A stretch of 64,000 bases of DNA from Tetrastigma voinierianum (taxonomy: Eukaryota; Streptophyta; Magnoliopsida; Vitales; Vitaceae), in the NCBI GenBank assembly GCA_016808115.1, contig JAEQBH010000991.1, positions 1 through 64,000 of the forward strand, written 5' to 3'. The notes beneath the pieces were generated by a model. The model was given only the letters and a program-made list of their open reading frames with translations. It was not told the DNA's origin and searched no databases. This document shows, piece by piece, positions 33,346-44,540 of this stretch (its first letter is position 1; each line of letters begins with the position of its first letter). A program made the position numbers and the translations under genes.

Positions 33346-33574
33346 CGATTCTTGCCTTCGGAGTTTGGAATAGACCCAGCAAGAATGGGAGATGCACTTG
33401 AACCAGGAAGAGTCACATTTGATGAGAAGATGGTTGTGAGAAAGGCCATTGAAGAAGCGGCTTGTCATGTATATGTATTGCCGCAAAAAATTTCTTTGCT
33501 AGTAGCACTCTCTCAAATAGATTGTCCCTAAACCTCAAGGAAAGGTTGTATCTCTATGGAATGGCAATGTCAAG
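33346..33574 (+). CDS. PLR: PLR exon 2 (frame broken after about 45 codons)
   Basis: Begins after GTAG with R-F-L-P-S-E-F-G, followed by D-P-A-R-M-G-D-A-L-E-P-G-R-V and F-D-E-K-M-V-V-R-K-A-I-E-E-A, all standard for PLR; this covers the conserved catalytic-Lys region. From about 33,460 the family's next block (the N-C-F-A-G-Y-F region) is recognisable only as scattered DNA words with several short deletions, and a TAA appears at 33,529. The end, A-A-T-G-G-C-A-A-T-G-T-C-A-A-G before GTACATT at 33,575, matches the usual G-N-V-K boundary and gives a clean donor. Confidence 0.8.
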
Positions 33575-33678
33575 GTACATTCAATTAATCAATCTCATAA
33601 TATTTTGTGATACAACTTAATTACTTCCATTACAATGGTGTGTAATAGCACGAATACATTTATTTGTCGAGTGTGCAG

Positions 33679-33882
33679 TGGTTTTCGTCGATGAAGATGA
33701 TATTGCAACATACACAATCAAAACAGTGGATGATCCTTGTACATTGAACAAGACAGTTTACATTAGGCCACCGGAGAACATTCTCACCCAAAGGCAGCTA
33801 GTTGAGTTATGGGAAAACCTCACAGGGAAGAAGTTAGACAAGTTTAGCATCTCGAAGGAAGACTTTCTAGCCTCTATGAAAG
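33679..33882 (+). CDS. PLR: PLR exon 3 (intact)
   Basis: Follows TGTGCAG and reads without interruption: V-F-V-D-E-D-D-I-A-T-Y-T-I-K-T, then L-N-K-T-V-Y-I-R-P-P-E-N-I-L-T, Q-R-Q-L-V-E-L-W-E and F-S-I-S-K-E-D-F-L-A-S-M-K. Every block is standard PLR. The donor is AAAG|GTGACA at 33,883. One base of phase seems to be missing at the junction with exon 2. Confidence 0.88.
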
Positions 33883-33922
33883 GTGACACATGAGAAATAA
33901 CAACTTCCAATTTATTGTCTTT

Positions 33923-33924
<2 letters not shown>

Positions 33925-34000
<76 letters not shown>
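33925..34000. repeat. (TA)n microsatellite in PLR intron 3
   Basis: Two TA runs separated by TACTATAT, 76 bases in all, inside the intron 33,883-34,159. The Ile/Tyr-only ORF that covers it is an artefact. Confidence 0.95.
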
Positions 34001-34002
<2 letters not shown>

Positions 34003-34159
34003 TCTTAATCTGTACTTTGCATTATAACGTTGCAGTTTTGTTCTCATGTAGACTCGAACTTTGTCCATTACCTATGACCCATTCAACCCTTAATTGGCTA
34101 TTGTCTTCTAGTTTAGTACTTTGGTTTTATTTATTCTTTCTGTATTTGGAATGTTGTAG

Positions 34160-34323
34160 GTATGGAATTTATTAGAATTGAAGTTAGGTAGGACATTTAG
34201 CTCGATTTCTTTATGAGGTTGTTTAGCATTTGAAATCGGAGAAGAGGAGAAGAAGGCACCAAAGTTGTCAGGAGGATTAAGTATTTAAGAAGATAGAATG
34301 AATACTTGAAGCTTTATATGTAA
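34160..34323 (+). CDS. PLR: PLR exon 4, C-terminus (several frameshifts)
   Basis: Follows ATGTTGTAG; the exon 3 / exon 4 joint gives M-K-G-M-E-F in correct phase. With frame changes the blocks F-E-I-G-E-E (about 34,230), K-L-Y/S-P/G-E-V-K-Y-like (34,262-34,285) and N-E-Y-L-K-L-Y-M with stop TAA at 34,321 follow; these are the usual last residues of PLR. At least four small indels are present in 160 bases. Confidence 0.75.
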
Positions 34324-34599
34324 CAAGTACTGAATCTCTTTTATAGAAACATATTGTAAAAACTGCTAGGATTTCTAGGGTTTCTGTAATAATTAAACAT
34401 AACTCATAAAACAAGAAATTTTAAATTTCATAAATATATCATACAAAACACCACAGGATCTTAGATTTCATGATATTCACATAACAAAAGTAATGTACTT
34501 AAAATTTATTTGTGCCACTTGGTGGATCCACATAGTGATGATAGTTCAAGGAGCTTAGTTCGTAAAATGATCAAAAACTTGTTATGTCCTTTTCCCTTT
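34324..34599. other. PLR downstream sequence
   Basis: Likely 3' UTR and flank. AT-rich; AATAATTAAACATAAC near 34,388 is the nearest polyadenylation-like stretch. No gene. Confidence 0.4.
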
Positions 34600-35000
34600 C
34601 TGAAAAAACTTGTTCTTCTAGCTATTGTCGTGACTAAAGGTATAACTGTCATGACATACTTACAGTCTTCTTCCTTCTGTTTTGTCATGACAATCATTTT
34701 TTTATGTTCGCGGCGATTCTTTCTAGTCCGTCCTTGCATTCTTTGTCACGATATAATTTTGGATGTCGCAACAATGTTCTGTTGCCATTTGCCTTGTCCT
34801 TTGTCGAGACAAAGTTTCGAAAAGTCATGATATTCTTTTTGCTTTTCTGCCTTAACTGGGTCGAGACATAGCTTTAGAATGTCTACACAACCTTCTTTCC
34901 TTCTTCACATTTTATGTTGCGATATAGTTGTGAATTGTCGCGACATTTTGTAACTATGCTTTTGGGCAATCTGTACCCTCTTTGTTGCGACAGAGATTTG
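34600..35000. repeat. TGTCGCGACA-like motif cluster downstream of PLR
   Basis: Ten or so damaged or intact copies of the motif: TGTCGTGAC (34,626), GTCATGACA (34,648), GTCATGACAA (34,683), TGTCACGATA (34,744), TGTCGAGACA (34,802), GTCGAGACA (34,860), and a full TGTCGCGACA at 34,938. It resembles the clusters inside the Athila LTRs at 9.2 and 14.6 kb, but the sequence between motifs does not match them. Probably a diverged LTR fragment of another family. Confidence 0.55.
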
Positions 35001-36711
35001 ATTATTGCGTATAAATGTAGTTGATAGCTGCGGTTTTATTTTTTAATCACGTGGAGGTGTACACACGTGATTAAACGCAGTTGAAATTTCTCGTTCTTTA
35101 AATGAACGGTTTTGGTCAAAAACTAATATGTAAACAATTGAATATATAATAAATATAGCTGGAATAAATACAAATGAGAAAGAAATTAAAAGAATGATCA
35201 TTATAGTTTAATATGGCTTGAGTAATGTGCCTACATTTGTAGGAGACAAGAGATCAATTCATTACACTTCCAAGAGTCATCCTTAATTTTTAACCGACCA
35301 TTAAAAACAATACAGAAAAACTTGTTTAAACACAAAAACATAGGAAAGTACACACTTGTTATAGATAGCGTTTGAGGTATTAAGTAATTCTTATGTCTTG
35401 AATCTACGGATAGAGTTTGGAAAACTCTTCTCCATCTTCACCGATTTGGTTGTTAAAAGCAGCCTTATGAAGCAAATATGATGAAGATATCCTCTTACAT
35501 CTTAGGATTGGTACAATATACCTAAGATGTAGGCTCACGACCTATGCCCTTCTTGTCACAAGGATTAACCCCAGAGGTTCGATTTTGTTGAAATTATAAG
35601 AGTCAATCGTAATTTTTTTCCATTTTGAAATCGGGATGAAGTGAGTAATTTTGAAAAATAGAAGCTTGTTTGAGATTTGAAAATATAATATCACTTCAAA
35701 ATTTAGACAAAGGATTCAAAATTTATGGATATTTGATAAGGATATTAGATTTAGAAAAAAATTCAAGAAAAATAAAGTAAAACTTTTATTTTGAGAGTTT
35801 TTGAAAAGAAATTTGAATTAGGAAGGAGAAGATAGATTTATTTGGGAAAGTTAAAGAAAGAAATGAAACTTTGATTGGGAATCTGAAAGTTAGGGTGAAT
35901 TTAAAATTTAGGCTGTGAATCTCACCTTAAAAAAATATTAAAGAAAGGAATTTTTACATATAACTCAAGAGAAAGGAAAATTTTAGTTTTTCTTTTTTTC
36001 AAATTATGAAAAAACCTCTTGAGTATTGAGATAAGAAAATAAAATTTGAACACATAAAAATAAAAGATTTAGGCTTCTCTTTGAAAAGATAGAAAACTGA
36101 AGATTTTTTAAATTTATTTATTGAAAATAGATATAAAGCATTAGTATTATAATAAGAGAATTATGTAAACATAAATGAAGCACCTGAATTAGGAAAATAA
36201 AAACTTAATTTCTCAAACAATCCAAGCATGTAATAAAGCCACCAAAATAAAAAAACATGTGGTAGAACATTAACCTCACATTTTAAGTAAAAAATGTCAA
36301 GGTCTACATCGAGGAATGTAACCGGGGCAAAGTACTCTACTTGGTGTTGCTCGGCGTTTGTCTCGCGTTAGAAGGCTATTTCGGAAGCATTTATTAAGTT
36401 AAACGAGTGTCTGACGTGTTTGAGGTTTGTAAGTTAAGCGAGGCGGGCACGAGGCACATCAGCTCTGTTTGTCGATTAAATAACGGGGACTCATGTGAGA
36501 TAGGCTCGTGAGGCAAAGGCAGTTAGCAGAACAAGTGAGGCCGAGCCGTCGGCCAAACATTAAATGCATAGAGAAGACTTGATGCTGTAATTTTTACTCT
36601 GAGTGAGCGTGATGAATATTTTAACTCTTGGAACTTTTTAATAAAATTAATTGAACTTTTATTATTTTATTTTTAATTTAGTTGTTGGCTATTTTAGATA
36701 AAAAGCGTTTT
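35000..36711. other. Gene-free region
   Basis: Mostly AT-rich with no recognisable gene or repeat boundary. A short inverted pair, AATCACGTGGAGG/ACACGTGATTAAACGC, lies near 35,036-35,082. A GC-richer patch at 36,300-36,560 with CGAGGCGGGCACGAGGC stands out from its surroundings and is probably a transposon fragment I cannot name. Confidence 0.4.
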
Positions 36712-37560
36712 CTTTGAGCCACATGTCTCTCTCTCCTCTCTCCTCCCTATCTGTATTGCATGCCACAATGAAGCCCACCTCGACCCCCACCCCATCGGAA
36801 CTAGTCCCTCTTAATTTTTTTTTATTAAAATCAAAATTTAATTTTGTGAATAGTGCTTTTTATTTTTATTTTTAAAATTTTATGTTTATTAGGTTATTAA
36901 TTATTATAAATAAATGTAATTTATAATAAAATTTATTATAAATATCATTTTTATAAAAGTTAGGAAACAGAAATTTTGATTTTCTTACTATATAATTTAA
37001 AAATTGAAAGCAAAAAATTCAAAAATAAGAAAAAAATGTATAGATGTTTAAAAATAGAATACTTTTATTTTTAAAAATTATATTTTAATATTCTATAAAA
37101 ATATAAAAATAGATTTAGAATATGAAAATTATAAATATAAAAATATTATGAAGATAAAAGAAAATAAGTTATGTATCCAATATTAGTAAAATCTTAGAAA
37201 TTTATTACATTATTAATTATTATATATGAATTTATTTTTATATTAAAAATTAATCTATGTATTAAGTTAACGAAAAATGAGTAAGAGTTTTTTTAAAATA
37301 TAATTTTAGTATTATGTATAATTGATATACATAAACTATATTTATTTATAATAATTAATAATTCAATAGACATAAATTTTTAAAAAATAAAAAAACACTA
37401 TTCCTAAATTTAAAATTAAATTTTAATAAAAAATTAAGAGGGGATGGTTCGGATGGGTAGGAGAGGGTTTGGTGGAAATTGGAAATAAAAACAGGGAGAA
37501 GCATATGCGTTCCACATGAGGGGCATTTTTGGTATAGGGTGCTTGTTTACAATTTTAGAA
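36712..37560. mobile_element. Fold-back / MITE-like element of about 0.8 kb
   Basis: The left half is the approximate reverse complement of the right half. GGAACTAGTCCCTCTTAATT at 36,798 pairs with AATTAAGAGGGGATGGTTC at 37,433; TTGTGAATAGTGCTTTTTAT pairs with AAAAACACTATTCCTAAATT at 37,392; and TTATTAATTATTATAAATAAA pairs with TTTATTTATAATAATTAATA at 37,341. The outer part is weaker (GAGCCACATGTCTC against GCGTTCCACATGAGGGGC). No ORF. A non-autonomous inverted-repeat transposon explains this best. The target duplication is not resolved. Confidence 0.65.
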
Positions 37561-37599
37561 AAAAATAAATATAAGTAGCCCATAACTGAAGTCGCTAGT

Positions 37600-38330
37600 C
37601 GTATTGATATATGGCGGTCGCGAAACCATATTGTGCAGTTGAGTTGTGTTTGAATTTGTTAATTTTTTATCCGTTTATTATTTGTGTTATGTTCGAATTG
37701 AGGAATACAACAAAATACTTTGTGTGACATGATCACTACGAATCTGATTATCATTTTATGTCAAACATTTATAACGTGTGTAGCATGCAATTAGGGGTAT
37801 GGTCGGTGTTCGTGGGTGTGTTTGTGTGGTGTCGATATCACGGATCGTGTTAACGATTCGTCGGCCTAGCGCGGCGCGAATAATAAGCGTGTCGATATTT
37901 GTTTAATCATTGATCAGTTTCCATTATTAGGTGATTACTGAGTAAATCGATACGAATATGATAAGTGCATTTGATTATTTAATAATAAGGTATAAATTAA
38001 TTATCGTAATTAAATGTAAATAATTTATTAAATTTAATATGTTTATTAATTTATTATTTAAAATAATAGGAATTATAATTAATAATACATATTTAACGTA
38101 AATAACATATTAAATATGTTAATTAATTAATATTATAATAATTATTAAGGTCGGTCGGATAATTAAATTGTTCAAGTAGGTCAGTGTAAGTTGTCTGATT
38201 TATTAATATATTAGGCGGATCAGCTATGAATATGTGATCAAGCAGCGATTATCTTTCAGCCAAAAAGCCATGAGTCATTATTAAGTCGTATTATGTTCGC
38301 GTATCAGTAGTCAAAATTTTATAAGCCCTA
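37600..38330 (-). repeat. 0.45-0.5 kb AT-rich repeat, reverse copy (copy B, left)
   Basis: The core 37,965-38,150 matches 17,335-17,515 (TTGATTATTTAATAATAAGG, TTATTAATTTATTATTTAAAATAAT). The 300 bases to its left carry more of the same GTGTT/CGTGTC edge words (GTGGTGTCGATATCACGGAT), suggesting a second, damaged copy. Confidence 0.65.
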
Positions 38331-39180
38331 TAACTGCAACCCGCTGTCAGGAAACGATGTCACTTTCATCAAACCCATTTCGTCCTCTATCAACATTTCT
38401 ATGAAAGTCAACAATCCATTCTCAAGTCAACAGCCATTCTCATCATCGAAACAACGAAATCATACGCTATTAGAAGGTGGCAAAGATTAAATAAATATGG
38501 TGAAATTTGCGCAGTCAAACTCAGGTGGTAAGGAATTTGGCGAGATAAATTATATGGCTAGAAAAGCGCAATGGTGGCGGCCAATATGGCGTATAAAAAT
38601 TTTTTAAGCCTGAAAAGTATTTGGCCTCTCTGGCGGTTTTTATAGTAAATTTAGGCTGTTCTAAAATTGAAACATGAAAATCAGCAGACGAAGAATTTTG
38701 ATGGCAGGACTGGCTTTGATCACAGTTTGGCGAAGCCATTTGACAACATTTGGCAGATTAGCCAACTCTACCTTAATCATTCGTCAGTAAAATTATTGGC
38801 CCAGTGCATTGAGTTTGGGATTATTTTTCGGAAATCAAGAGCTATGTCGTCCCCCATAGTAGTCTTATTTATTTATTTTTTTTAAAACAAATGCCAAAAC
38901 TAATACATTCATATTATCAAAATTGAAATGGTGACTACGGTTTTAACACTATTAAAATAACTTTACCATTTTTACTATAAGGATTTGATAACTTACCTAC
39001 TAAATTTACGCATTGAAATAATTTTATAGGTAATTTAAGAAATTAATATCGATAATTTACCTCATAATATTTATCTACAAAATTATCGAATCGATTTTTT
39101 ATCTCAATATATTAATGCCAACTTATCCACAATTCACGTATTAATATTTACCTAAAAAAACTATTATATTAACCAACCCT
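38330..39180. other. AT-rich duplicated segment (copy B) with a 0.4 kb extra stretch
   Basis: 38,345-38,450 and 38,850-39,175 match copy A (17,795-18,330). The stretch 38,460-38,850 has no counterpart in A. It shows TGGCGG, TTGGC and GCCAA words repeated in both directions (TTTGGCGAGATAAATT on the left, TTTGGCAGATTAGCCAA on the right), so it may be a small MITE-like insertion. Confidence 0.5.
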
Positions 39181-39185
39181 AACGA

Positions 39186-39515
39186 AGGAGGTCTTCCGTA
39201 CGTACGGTAAGTTCATCGACGGCGAGAAGGGGCTCACCTACGACGGCCTTTTGAGGGCATACGATGATGGAGTTGGGGATGGGGACGTCGACCGCCATTT
39301 CGACGCGCTCAGGTTGGAAGGAATCGAATTCGGATGACAACTAGGGGAAGTCGGCGGCGTCTTTGTCGCCGATTGCGGAGCAGAGGCATGGGCGGCGTCG
39401 CCGAACCACGGCATTGGAGATCATGATCAAGAGGTTGAATGCGAAGCAGGTGAAGAAAGGCGACAATTTTGATTAGTATTCAGATCCGGGTTGGTCCAGA
39501 GAACTGGGGGTTTTG
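39186..39515 (+). pseudogene. Fragment of an EF-hand/TPR-repeat host gene (copy B)
   Basis: Second copy of the fragment at 22,068. It lacks the N-terminal EF-hand and begins at E-V-F-R-T-Y-G-K-F-I-D-G-E-K-G-L-T-Y-D-G-L-L, the block that copy A has lost. It continues with Y-D-D-G, D-V-D-R-H-F-D-A-L-R-L and, past a stop, D-N-F-D and Y-S-D-P-G-W-S-R-E-L-G near 39,465-39,505, all blocks of the At1g05150-like N-terminal region. The order is right but at least three frameshifts occur. No TPR repeats follow. Confidence 0.72.
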
Positions 39516-41467
39516 AGGACTATAAGCAATAATTTCAGGGAATGGACCTTTACAATTCGCAATCGCAAACATTGATTGAGGCTCATGCGGATTTTAAGAC
39601 AATAATAGATAACTACACTCTGAGGATGAGGATGTTCATTGTTATAGATATTACCTCAGAAAATGGATTTTAAGACAATAGATATTACCTCAGAAAATGC
39701 AATATAGCGAAAAAGCAACAACCTTGATGGTGGTGAGAATGATGAAGCGGTCGCGAGCTAGTCAAATCTTTAAAGGCGGTCGTGGCTAAACTGCTTTAAT
39801 GCGTACGGTCGAATAATAGTCGTGCGGGATAAAACAAGCAGGATGATTTATTTGATGTGTCACGTACTATCTGCGGTGAATCTGATGTGTCGGCCCACCC
39901 CACCATCAGCCCGATGATGATCTTGTATTTCATGAAAATCGGTAATTCACTCTAGCATTAGGAAATGCGCGTGTAGACGGCGTATTGATAACTGCTTTAA
40001 ACCTCTATATAAAAATTTTTCTTTTATTTTTCAAACTAGGATTTGAGTAAGAATCTTAGTGAGGGAAATTTGAGTGTGAGTTCTGTAGCGTAGTCTAAAT
40101 TCAAATCTGTATCGTCAATTTACATATAATATCCAATGTAGCGTGACGTACAACACATTTCCATCATCTTAAGCCCAGTAATACATTATATGTTCGTACT
40201 CTGATTTAAGTATGTTCTTACACAAAAATATTAATACAAATAACCACGTGATGTAGACCGTCACCTTAGTGCTCCAGTCTTGCGTACTGTACGGAAAATA
40301 ACGTTTTAAAATGGAAAATAATGAAAGTAAGCAGAACCGGTGAGTGTATCTTTTATAAGGTTTTGATTTTAGGAAAACATCTCAAAAATGTAAAACTTTT
40401 TCTTTTACAAATATTTTCCGAGCTTTACTTTGCTTTGCTTGCTTTTAAAGTTGCAAAAACTTTTAACACTTTACTTGCTTTTATTGCCCCTTCTTGAGAC
40501 GTTTATAAAACTTTTCTTTGCTTGCTTGCTTAGAAGTTTATAAAGCTTAACCCAAAATCTTCTTCAACTAGCTTTTCTCTTGTTTGAAAGTTTCTTAAAA
40601 CACTTCACCCAACTCTCTTTTAAAAAGTTTCTCAAACTTTTCGCAAAAATGGGAGCTTGGCTCAACCGCATGCTGAAAATACAAAAACCCACGGGAGGCT
40701 TGGCTGGCCGTCGTTTGAAATCTAAAGGGAGCGGGCTCGGCCAGTTTGCTAAAACTCGAGGAAGCACAGGCGGCCAGAGACCAATAGTTGATTTTTCAAA
40801 GCTAATATCTTCGTCTTTATAACGTGGCCATTTGGGCTTTATTTTCAACGCTACCTAGTGAACCACGGGAACTTTGTGCTTTCAACCGTGTGGTGGAAGG
40901 ACCTTTGTCGCGTCACCTTTCCGTGAATATGGTGGAATTGACCTCGTGCCCGCCATCACCATAATTAGTTGAAACCGTAACGCCCATATCTTTGTATGCG
41001 TCTTCGCGTCTCGCTTTAATCTCGTAATGTATATCCTAAGTTTGCCGACCCGGCTGGCTGTCCCAGTATGAAATCTACTTGCCCACCCGTCTGGCATCTG
41101 CGGGTTTACATGACGGTTGCCCACTTAAAAACCACAAGGAAGGCACTTGGCACTACCGAAACTTTCGTTTGCTTGCTTGCTTGCTCTTTGTAAAATGGTT
41201 TGTTTGGCAATTTGTTTCTGGCCTCAACTGGCGAAAAAATGGTTGCAATTATTGAAAACCATTCGTTTACTTGCTTGCTTGCTTGAAAAATGGTTTACTT
41301 ATTCAAAACCATTTGCTTACTTACTTATTTATGGTTTTACGATTTAAAACCAATGCTTTTCAAAAATGGATTTAACTCAAAACCATTTGTTTGCTTTAAG
41401 TCGTTGCTTTAGCTGCCCGAAAATGGTTTGAACTCAAAAACCGCGAAATGCAGTGTAAAGCAATTTG

Positions 41468-41491
41468 TAATAATAATAATAATAATAATAT
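41468..41491. repeat. (AAT)n microsatellite
   Basis: Eight TAA units in a row. Confidence 0.9.
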
Positions 41492-43020
41492 GCTAGTATT
41501 TACAGGAAAAAATAAGGTTTAGAGCGGCTCCACTCTTTTTGCTTGCTTGGCAGGCACGGGTTCACGCCAGCCCGCCTTTACTTTTTAACTATAATAAAAT
41601 CAGCCAACAAATTAATATAACCGCATTACTTCCTAGACTTAGTCACTCTTCATACTCTTTTAAAAACAAGGTGCTAAGGGTTCTGTTCCAGCTGGAATCA
41701 CCCAGGTCGAACACTTGGCTTCCCGAAGATACGTCAAAACGGCCGAGATCTGCTGCATGTCGGCGATCACGGGAATTTTTGCACGCACATGGCTCCACTT
41801 GGGTGAATTTTTAGGCCACTTAGGATCAGGGTGTGATTCCTGCTTTTAATTTTTGTTCTCATGAGTCTATTTTACGTAGCCACTTGAATCCTCAAATCGG
41901 ATAAGAAATGAGAAGTTATAAAAAAAAAGTGAGAAATCTAGCCCAGTCGAAACAGAAGCAAGGCAGGTTGTACCCCGTACAAACTCTAACAATATCTGCG
42001 ATCTGAGTTAGTAAAATAATGGGAATGCAAAATGTAAGTACAAGTCTCCGAAAGTGTCGAGAATGTGTATTTTATACCTTTTTCATGCACCCACTCCACT
42101 TGGTCATCCTATACTTCCTACACACCTCAAAACCATTTCAAATTCACCTTGGAATCTCTTCTATTCAATTCCTCTTTCAAGGAATGTATCTTTCTTCCAA
42201 ATTCTTTCATGAATCACTTCCAAGGATCATTCCAACATGGGTCACAACCCATACACAAATCAAACATGATGATTCCATGGTTATTTTACATCAATTGGGG
42301 TTTTACCCACATAACCCCAACAAATCAAAGGTTTGTGTGACCTTTACACAAAACTAGACGGAAAGCGTCGGTCTCGCTAGAAGCCACTAGAAATCAATAC
42401 ACTTGATTCTAAAATAATGTCACCACTGATTTTTTGAACTCTCCTCTTATTCTTCTTCCTTCTCTTATACTTTGCTCTTGCTCTCTTCTCCTCTACTTCT
42501 TAAATCGTGAACCTAACCTTAAGTATGGAGACAAAATGAGTTATTTTGTTTCTCCCTCACATATTAGCCTCTATATTTTACCTTAATTGAAATTAGCCTC
42601 TTCTCTTAATTATTGCAGTATAACATTAAATTCTACTATATTGTCTAAATTTGTTTCTAATTTAGTATCAATTTTAACTTATGACCATTGTCTGCTTGGT
42701 TTATTACCACAATTCCCTACGGGTTAAAATTAACACTATTATTTTAATCAATCTCAATATCTATGTGATCATTGATCTTCTTATCTGGCATACAGTGTCT
42801 ATTATGCTTGTCTGGCTCTCACCGGGGTGAAGTGTACAGTGTAGAAACTACATGTTCTTGGCTATTTAAAAAAAAAACACAGTCGTTTTTTTTTTTAAAG
42901 CTAACCCGAGGAAAAGAACGTTCGATAAAATGTGGAGGAGGTTGCGTAAAATCGAATTTAGTCGCGTCAGGCAAAGCCCAGGGAAGTGTGGTTTGTTATT
43001 GACAAAATAAAAAAATTAAT

Positions 43021-43195
43021 CAAAAAAAAAAAAAAAAACGTTGACAAAATCAAATAAAAAAATAAACAGCTTGGCAGTAAGGCCCCAAAGCTGTCTTTGA
43101 TATTTAAATATGTATATGGTAGGGTTTGAACTTGGGATGTGGGTTGTGTGAGCCAAAACTCTAAACACTCTCCTACCCTCCATCTATTTTTTAAA
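43021..43195 (-). mobile_element. SINE-like element (tRNA-type promoter, T-rich tail)
   Basis: On the minus strand, from about 43,190: GGAGGGTAGGAGAGTGTTTA, then GAGTTTTGGCTCACACAACC, then AAGTTCAAACCCTACC. AGTTCAAACCC matches the pol III B box and GGTAGGAGAGTG is a possible A box, spaced about 40 bases apart as in tRNA-derived SINEs. About 100 bases of unrelated body follow, ending in a run of 18 T on the minus strand (A-run at 43,021-43,038 on the + strand). Confidence 0.4.
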
Positions 43196-43240
43196 CACAC
43201 ATACCAATACTTTTAAATATATTATTGCACTAACAACAAT

Positions 43241-43825
43241 TGCATTCACAAAGAAGCGTCAAAACCAGTCAGGTTTAGTTTCAATTCCATTCAAGTTCAA
43301 CAATCTTTTTATTGTTGTTTCACTCTGCAATGGTCCATCAAAAGATTGTTTGTTTTTTTTTCTTCTAATTTCAGATCCACCTCAAGATGAGGGATATTAT
43401 GACAACCCAAGCCTCATCATGTGGTCTTCTGAAAGAGATTGAGCAGGCAACTTCATCAACCCCATCCACCCAATACAGAACGTTTTCATTGTATCAGACA
43501 CTCTTCCTTGTAAAACCAATTTCCTTCCCTACTTTGATAGAAAATTTTAGTTTGCTGCATCATGAGGATTCATGGAACTTGATGGCCACAAGTATGGCGT
43601 ACGGGGATGAAAATGTCAGATATGTCAAATCACATTGATGTTCGGCCAGCGATATGACGATGATTGATATATATCATGCTGATATCTTCTTCTCGGTTCT
43701 GAGCCAGATATATGGCGGAAATATCGAGTCACGTAGCGCGTTAGTTTAATTTTCGATAAAATATCGGATATATCGGGATCTCGAGGAATATATCGAGATA
43801 TATCGTGGATATATGGGATGAAATT
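43241..43825. repeat. Duplicated segment, copy B (continued)
   Basis: Matches 22,655-23,670: CACAAAGAAGCGTCAA, TTCAATTCCATTCAAGTTCA, CTTCCTTGTAAAACCAATTTCC and TTGATGTTCGGC, then the ATATCG-rich stretch. No genes. Confidence 0.7.
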
Positions 43826-44540
43826 ATTCTGCGGAGAGTTTATTCTACAGCACCCCATTAAAAATATTAAGCAGAGGAAAATGTCAATTACCATAAATCT
43901 ATTTTTAATTCTTTTCTTAACCTTTGCCATCTCTCTGCGCGCCTGACTCATGTATCGGGAAGTAGACGTTTGAAAAAATAGTTAGAGATATGTGAATTAG
44001 AATGAGTTCTGAAAAATAGTGAGAATGACGTTGAAATTAGCTTTAAAGCGGTGAAGGAAGGCCCGAGGAAGTTGATAACATTCGGGTTCGTTTTTTTAAC
44101 GAGAATGTACTTGTCAGTTAGAACGTAGCGAAGTTTTCGGTTTTGAAATCCGGATTATTTGAACATTTTCGGATTTACATTTCCGGTAAAGCAAACTTTG
44201 GATTTAAATTTCCGGATTATGGTAGAATTCCAGTTTTAATAATGGACCTGTAACGTCTGGATTCTAATCAGAGTCATTTTAATTTTTAAATTTTTTTAAA
44301 ATTTTCTAAAATAAAATTAGTTTAAGTATATTATATAAATTATAAAATTTAAGTATATTATACTCTAAATATAAAATTTAAGTATGTATATATTAATTAT
44401 AAAATTTAAGTATATTATATAAGTATTGTATTAATTATAAAATCTGTATAATATATAAATTATTTTAATACTTGCCAAAAATTTAACTATATGAGAGTGT
44501 AGGAGAATGCAGGGAAAGTAAAGTATTGGAATGGGATGGA
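43826..44540. other. Left part of the copy B interruption
   Basis: Between the ATATCG-rich stretch and the TGTAAGACCC boundary. It contains a tandem-like AT block with TATAAAATTTAAGTATATTA repeated four times between 44,325 and 44,440, with a period of about 35 bp. No gene. Confidence 0.45.

Larger units (their letters stand above)
30170..34323 (+). pseudogene. PLR: Pinoresinol-lariciresinol reductase (PLR) gene, interrupted as read
   Basis: PLR reduces pinoresinol to lariciresinol and then to secoisolariciresinol with NADPH, in lignan synthesis in the cytosol. The family belongs to the NADPH-dependent PCBER/isoflavone reductase group of about 310 residues. Four coding segments are recognisable: 30,170-30,501, 33,346-33,574, 33,679-33,882 and 34,160-34,323, ending at TAA 34,321-34,323. 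Together they cover most of a full-length protein. The NADPH-binding G-G-T-G-Y-L-G and the conserved D-E-K-M-V-V-R-K segment with the catalytic-Lys neighbourhood are present. Frameshifts lie in segments 1, 2 and 4 and a stop lies in segment 2. Either the gene is a young pseudogene or it is intact and the sequence has base errors; the same sort of small errors pervade the window. It is the only host gene with near complete content here. Confidence 0.85.
39638..43240. mobile_element. 3.6 kb sequence present in copy B and absent in copy A, unidentified
   Basis: Copy A reads GAGGATGTTCTTTATTTGCA then TTCACAAAGAAGCGTC without a break (22,629-22,668). Copy B has 3.6 kb between GAGGATGTTC (39,637) and GCATTCACAAAGAAGCG (43,242). 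The insert contains CTCTATATAAAAA (a TATA-like site) at 40,002, repeated GCTTGCTTGCTTGC tracts (40,410-41,410), an (AAT)n tract, a GC-richer patch (40,830-41,150) and, near its right end, a SINE-like unit. The 112-codon ORF at 42,019-42,357 is unrecognised. An LTR element without coding region is my best guess; no gag or pol motif is visible. Confidence 0.4.

Noticed and set aside
33915..34175. ORF made of Tyr/Ile repeats
   Set aside because: A (TA)n microsatellite inside a PLR intron.
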